The notes beneath the pieces were generated by a model. That model saw nothing but the letters and a program-made list of their open reading frames with translations, did not search any database and was not told the DNA's origin. From an uncultured Clostridia bacterium (GTDB lineage: Bacteria; Bacillota; Clostridia; Oscillospirales; CAG-382), in contig CAMZED010000091.1 of the NCBI GenBank assembly GCA_947305675.1, positions 1 to 6,064 on the forward strand: 6,064 nt of DNA, in the 5' to 3' direction. Below are positions 5,702 to 6,064 of the stretch, one piece after another (positions within the stretch are counted from its first letter, which is position 1; each line of letters opens with the position of its first letter). The position numbers were made by a program, and so were the translations under genes.

Positions 5702-5853
5702 AAAAAGCACGCGAATGCCGACTGTTCTAAAGGACAGTCGGCAGCGATATTTGCCCTGGTTGCACCGATATGCGACAAAAACCGACTGAAGTCTTACCTC
5801 AGCCGGTTTTTTATAAACTGTCCTTTAGGACACCTTTAGAAAGCGTGCTTTTT
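5702..5853. repeat. Fold-back element with 37-nt imperfect terminal inverted repeats (MITE-like or structured 3' UTR)
   Basis: The left end (5702-5738) and the inverted right end (5817-5853) share an outer block AAAAAGCACGC (11 of 11), an unmatched 10-nt segment of the same length on both sides, and an inner block TGTYCTAAAGGACAGT (15 of 16, the exception a G-U pair in RNA). It starts 2 nt after the stop of the surface protein gene. Local hairpins compete with the long helix: 5716-5725 with 5734-5743 (perfect 10 bp), and 5819-5823 with 5828-5832. The right end runs into six T residues (5849-5854), so the outer helix could itself act as a terminator. No target-site duplication is obvious. Mobile-element identity is inference; a purely local structured 3' end is equally possible. 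Confidence 0.6.
5777..5812 (+). terminator. Rho-independent terminator inside the fold-back element
   Basis: AAAAACCGACTGA (5777-5789) pairs with TCAGCCGGTTTTT (5799-5811) with one A-C mismatch, a 9-nt loop and a run of T at 5807-5812. It would end transcripts of the surface protein gene. The A-run on the left arm means it could also work for transcription from the right. Confidence 0.75.
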
Positions 5854-5855
5854 TG

Positions 5856-5944
5856 ATGAATTCTCGTGCACTGTGTGCACTGCGTGAATTGCATTTTATG
5901 CATGAATTGCGCCTGCGGCGCATGAATTGACAGCTTTGCCGTCA
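5856..5944. repeat. Array of four distinct mini-hairpins on a repeated (A/G)TGAATT linker
   Basis: Linker copies are at 5856-5862, 5884-5890, 5902-5908 and 5922-5928. Between or after them sit four stem-loops, each with a 3-nt loop: GTGCAC-TGT-GTGCAC (5866-5880), TGCAT-TTT-ATGCA (5890-5902), TGCGCC-TGC-GGCGCA (5908-5922), and TGACAGC-TTT-GCCGTCA (5928-5944, one mismatch). In the last three the stem is closed by the T ending one linker and, where present, the A beginning the next. Stem sequences differ completely while pairing is kept, which suggests selection for, or generation of, the structure rather than the sequence. It is not a CRISPR array: the constant part is only 7 nt and the variable parts are palindromes. 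No function is known to me. Confidence 0.7.
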
Positions 5945-5952
5945 TTGCGGAA

Positions 5953-5983
5953 AATTCCCTCGCGTTTGAAGCGCGAGGGAATT
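5953..5983. terminator. Perfect 12-bp hairpin bracketed by AATT, probable terminator
   Basis: AATTCCCTCGCG (5953-5964) and CGCGAGGGAATT (5972-5983) are perfect complements around a 7-nt loop. On the plus strand it is followed by a T-rich but interrupted tract (5983-6001). On the minus strand the stem runs into AATTTTCC. It may therefore end transcription from either side, for example of a convergent gene right of the window. The AATT brackets resemble the linkers of the preceding array, so it might be a longer member of that array. Confidence 0.55.
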
Positions 5984-6064
5984 GTAGTTTTGTTCTGTTT
6001 TAATGTCTGTCGTGATTTCGGGCGGGAATTATTTGCTTTAGATTATTTTTGCTTTAACGCCGTA

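Larger units (their letters stand above)
5700..6064. other. 365-bp non-coding stretch dense in inverted repeats
   Basis: No coding region with a credible start, ribosome binding site or family resemblance is visible. It holds, in order, a 152-bp fold-back element, an internal terminator, an array of small stem-loops on a repeated linker, and a perfect 12-bp hairpin, each listed separately. The last 80 bases (5984-6064) are T-rich and show nothing definite. At the extreme right the minus strand could hold the last eight codons of a convergent gene ending with TAA at 6038-6040, but 27 bases are too few to support it. Confidence 0.8.

Noticed and set aside
5856..5944. Possible CRISPR array
   Set aside because: The constant unit is only about 7 nt, the spacing varies (28, 18 and 20 nt), and the variable segments are self-complementary. 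No cas gene is in the window.
6038..6064. Possible C-terminus (YGVKAKII, stop) of a minus-strand gene at the right edge
   Set aside because: Only eight codons are visible, with no family signal. The frame could be open by chance.

Overview
The window looks like a chromosomal segment of a moderately GC-rich anaerobic member of the Clostridia (Firmicutes), probably an uncultured gut or fermentative lineage. The evidence is strong AGGAGG-type ribosome binding sites, sigma-A-like promoters, an [FeFe]-hydrogenase-associated gene set typical of fermentative Clostridia, and a cytoplasmic GH13 glucosidase. The taxonomic placement is inference from gene content and style.

Left part (1-3080, all on the minus strand): a tightly packed operon transcribed leftward from a good sigma-A-like promoter at 3049-3077. 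In transcription order it encodes a NuoE/HydC-like [2Fe-2S] thioredoxin-fold protein, a DRTGG-domain protein, a small RsbW-like HATPase, an [FeFe]-hydrogenase-like H-domain protein with N- and C-terminal [4Fe-4S] modules, and a second DRTGG-like protein cut off by the window edge. Gaps are 8 to 29 bp, and one junction is an ATGA stop/start overlap. The hydrogenase-like protein keeps the four H-cluster cysteines but has alanine at the proton-relay cysteine. That suggests a redox or H2-sensing or accessory role rather than bulk H2 turnover. The operon continues past base 1, so catalytic HydA and NuoF-type partners may lie beyond it. The leader between promoter and first gene (about 100 nt) carries overlapping inverted repeats that could be operators or alternative RNA hairpins.

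Middle (3108-5699, plus strand): a divergent promoter drives a complete 558-residue GH13 alpha-glucosidase with an intact catalytic triad. After 43 bp comes an uncharacterised secreted, membrane-anchored protein of 273 residues: signal peptide, globular domain, Ser/Glu/Pro linker built on a 30-bp tandem repeat, C-terminal membrane helix and Lys tail.

Right end (5700-6064): no recognisable gene, but dense secondary structure. A 152-bp fold-back element (5702-5853) has 37-nt imperfect terminal inverted repeats with a Rho-independent terminator inside. Next comes an array of four different small stem-loops (5856-5944) strung on a repeated (A/G)TGAATT linker, then a perfect 12-bp hairpin (5953-5983) bracketed by AATT. 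The hairpin array and the fold-back element are the least explained parts of the window. The sensory-looking hydrogenase operon with its repeat-rich leader is the most functionally suggestive.
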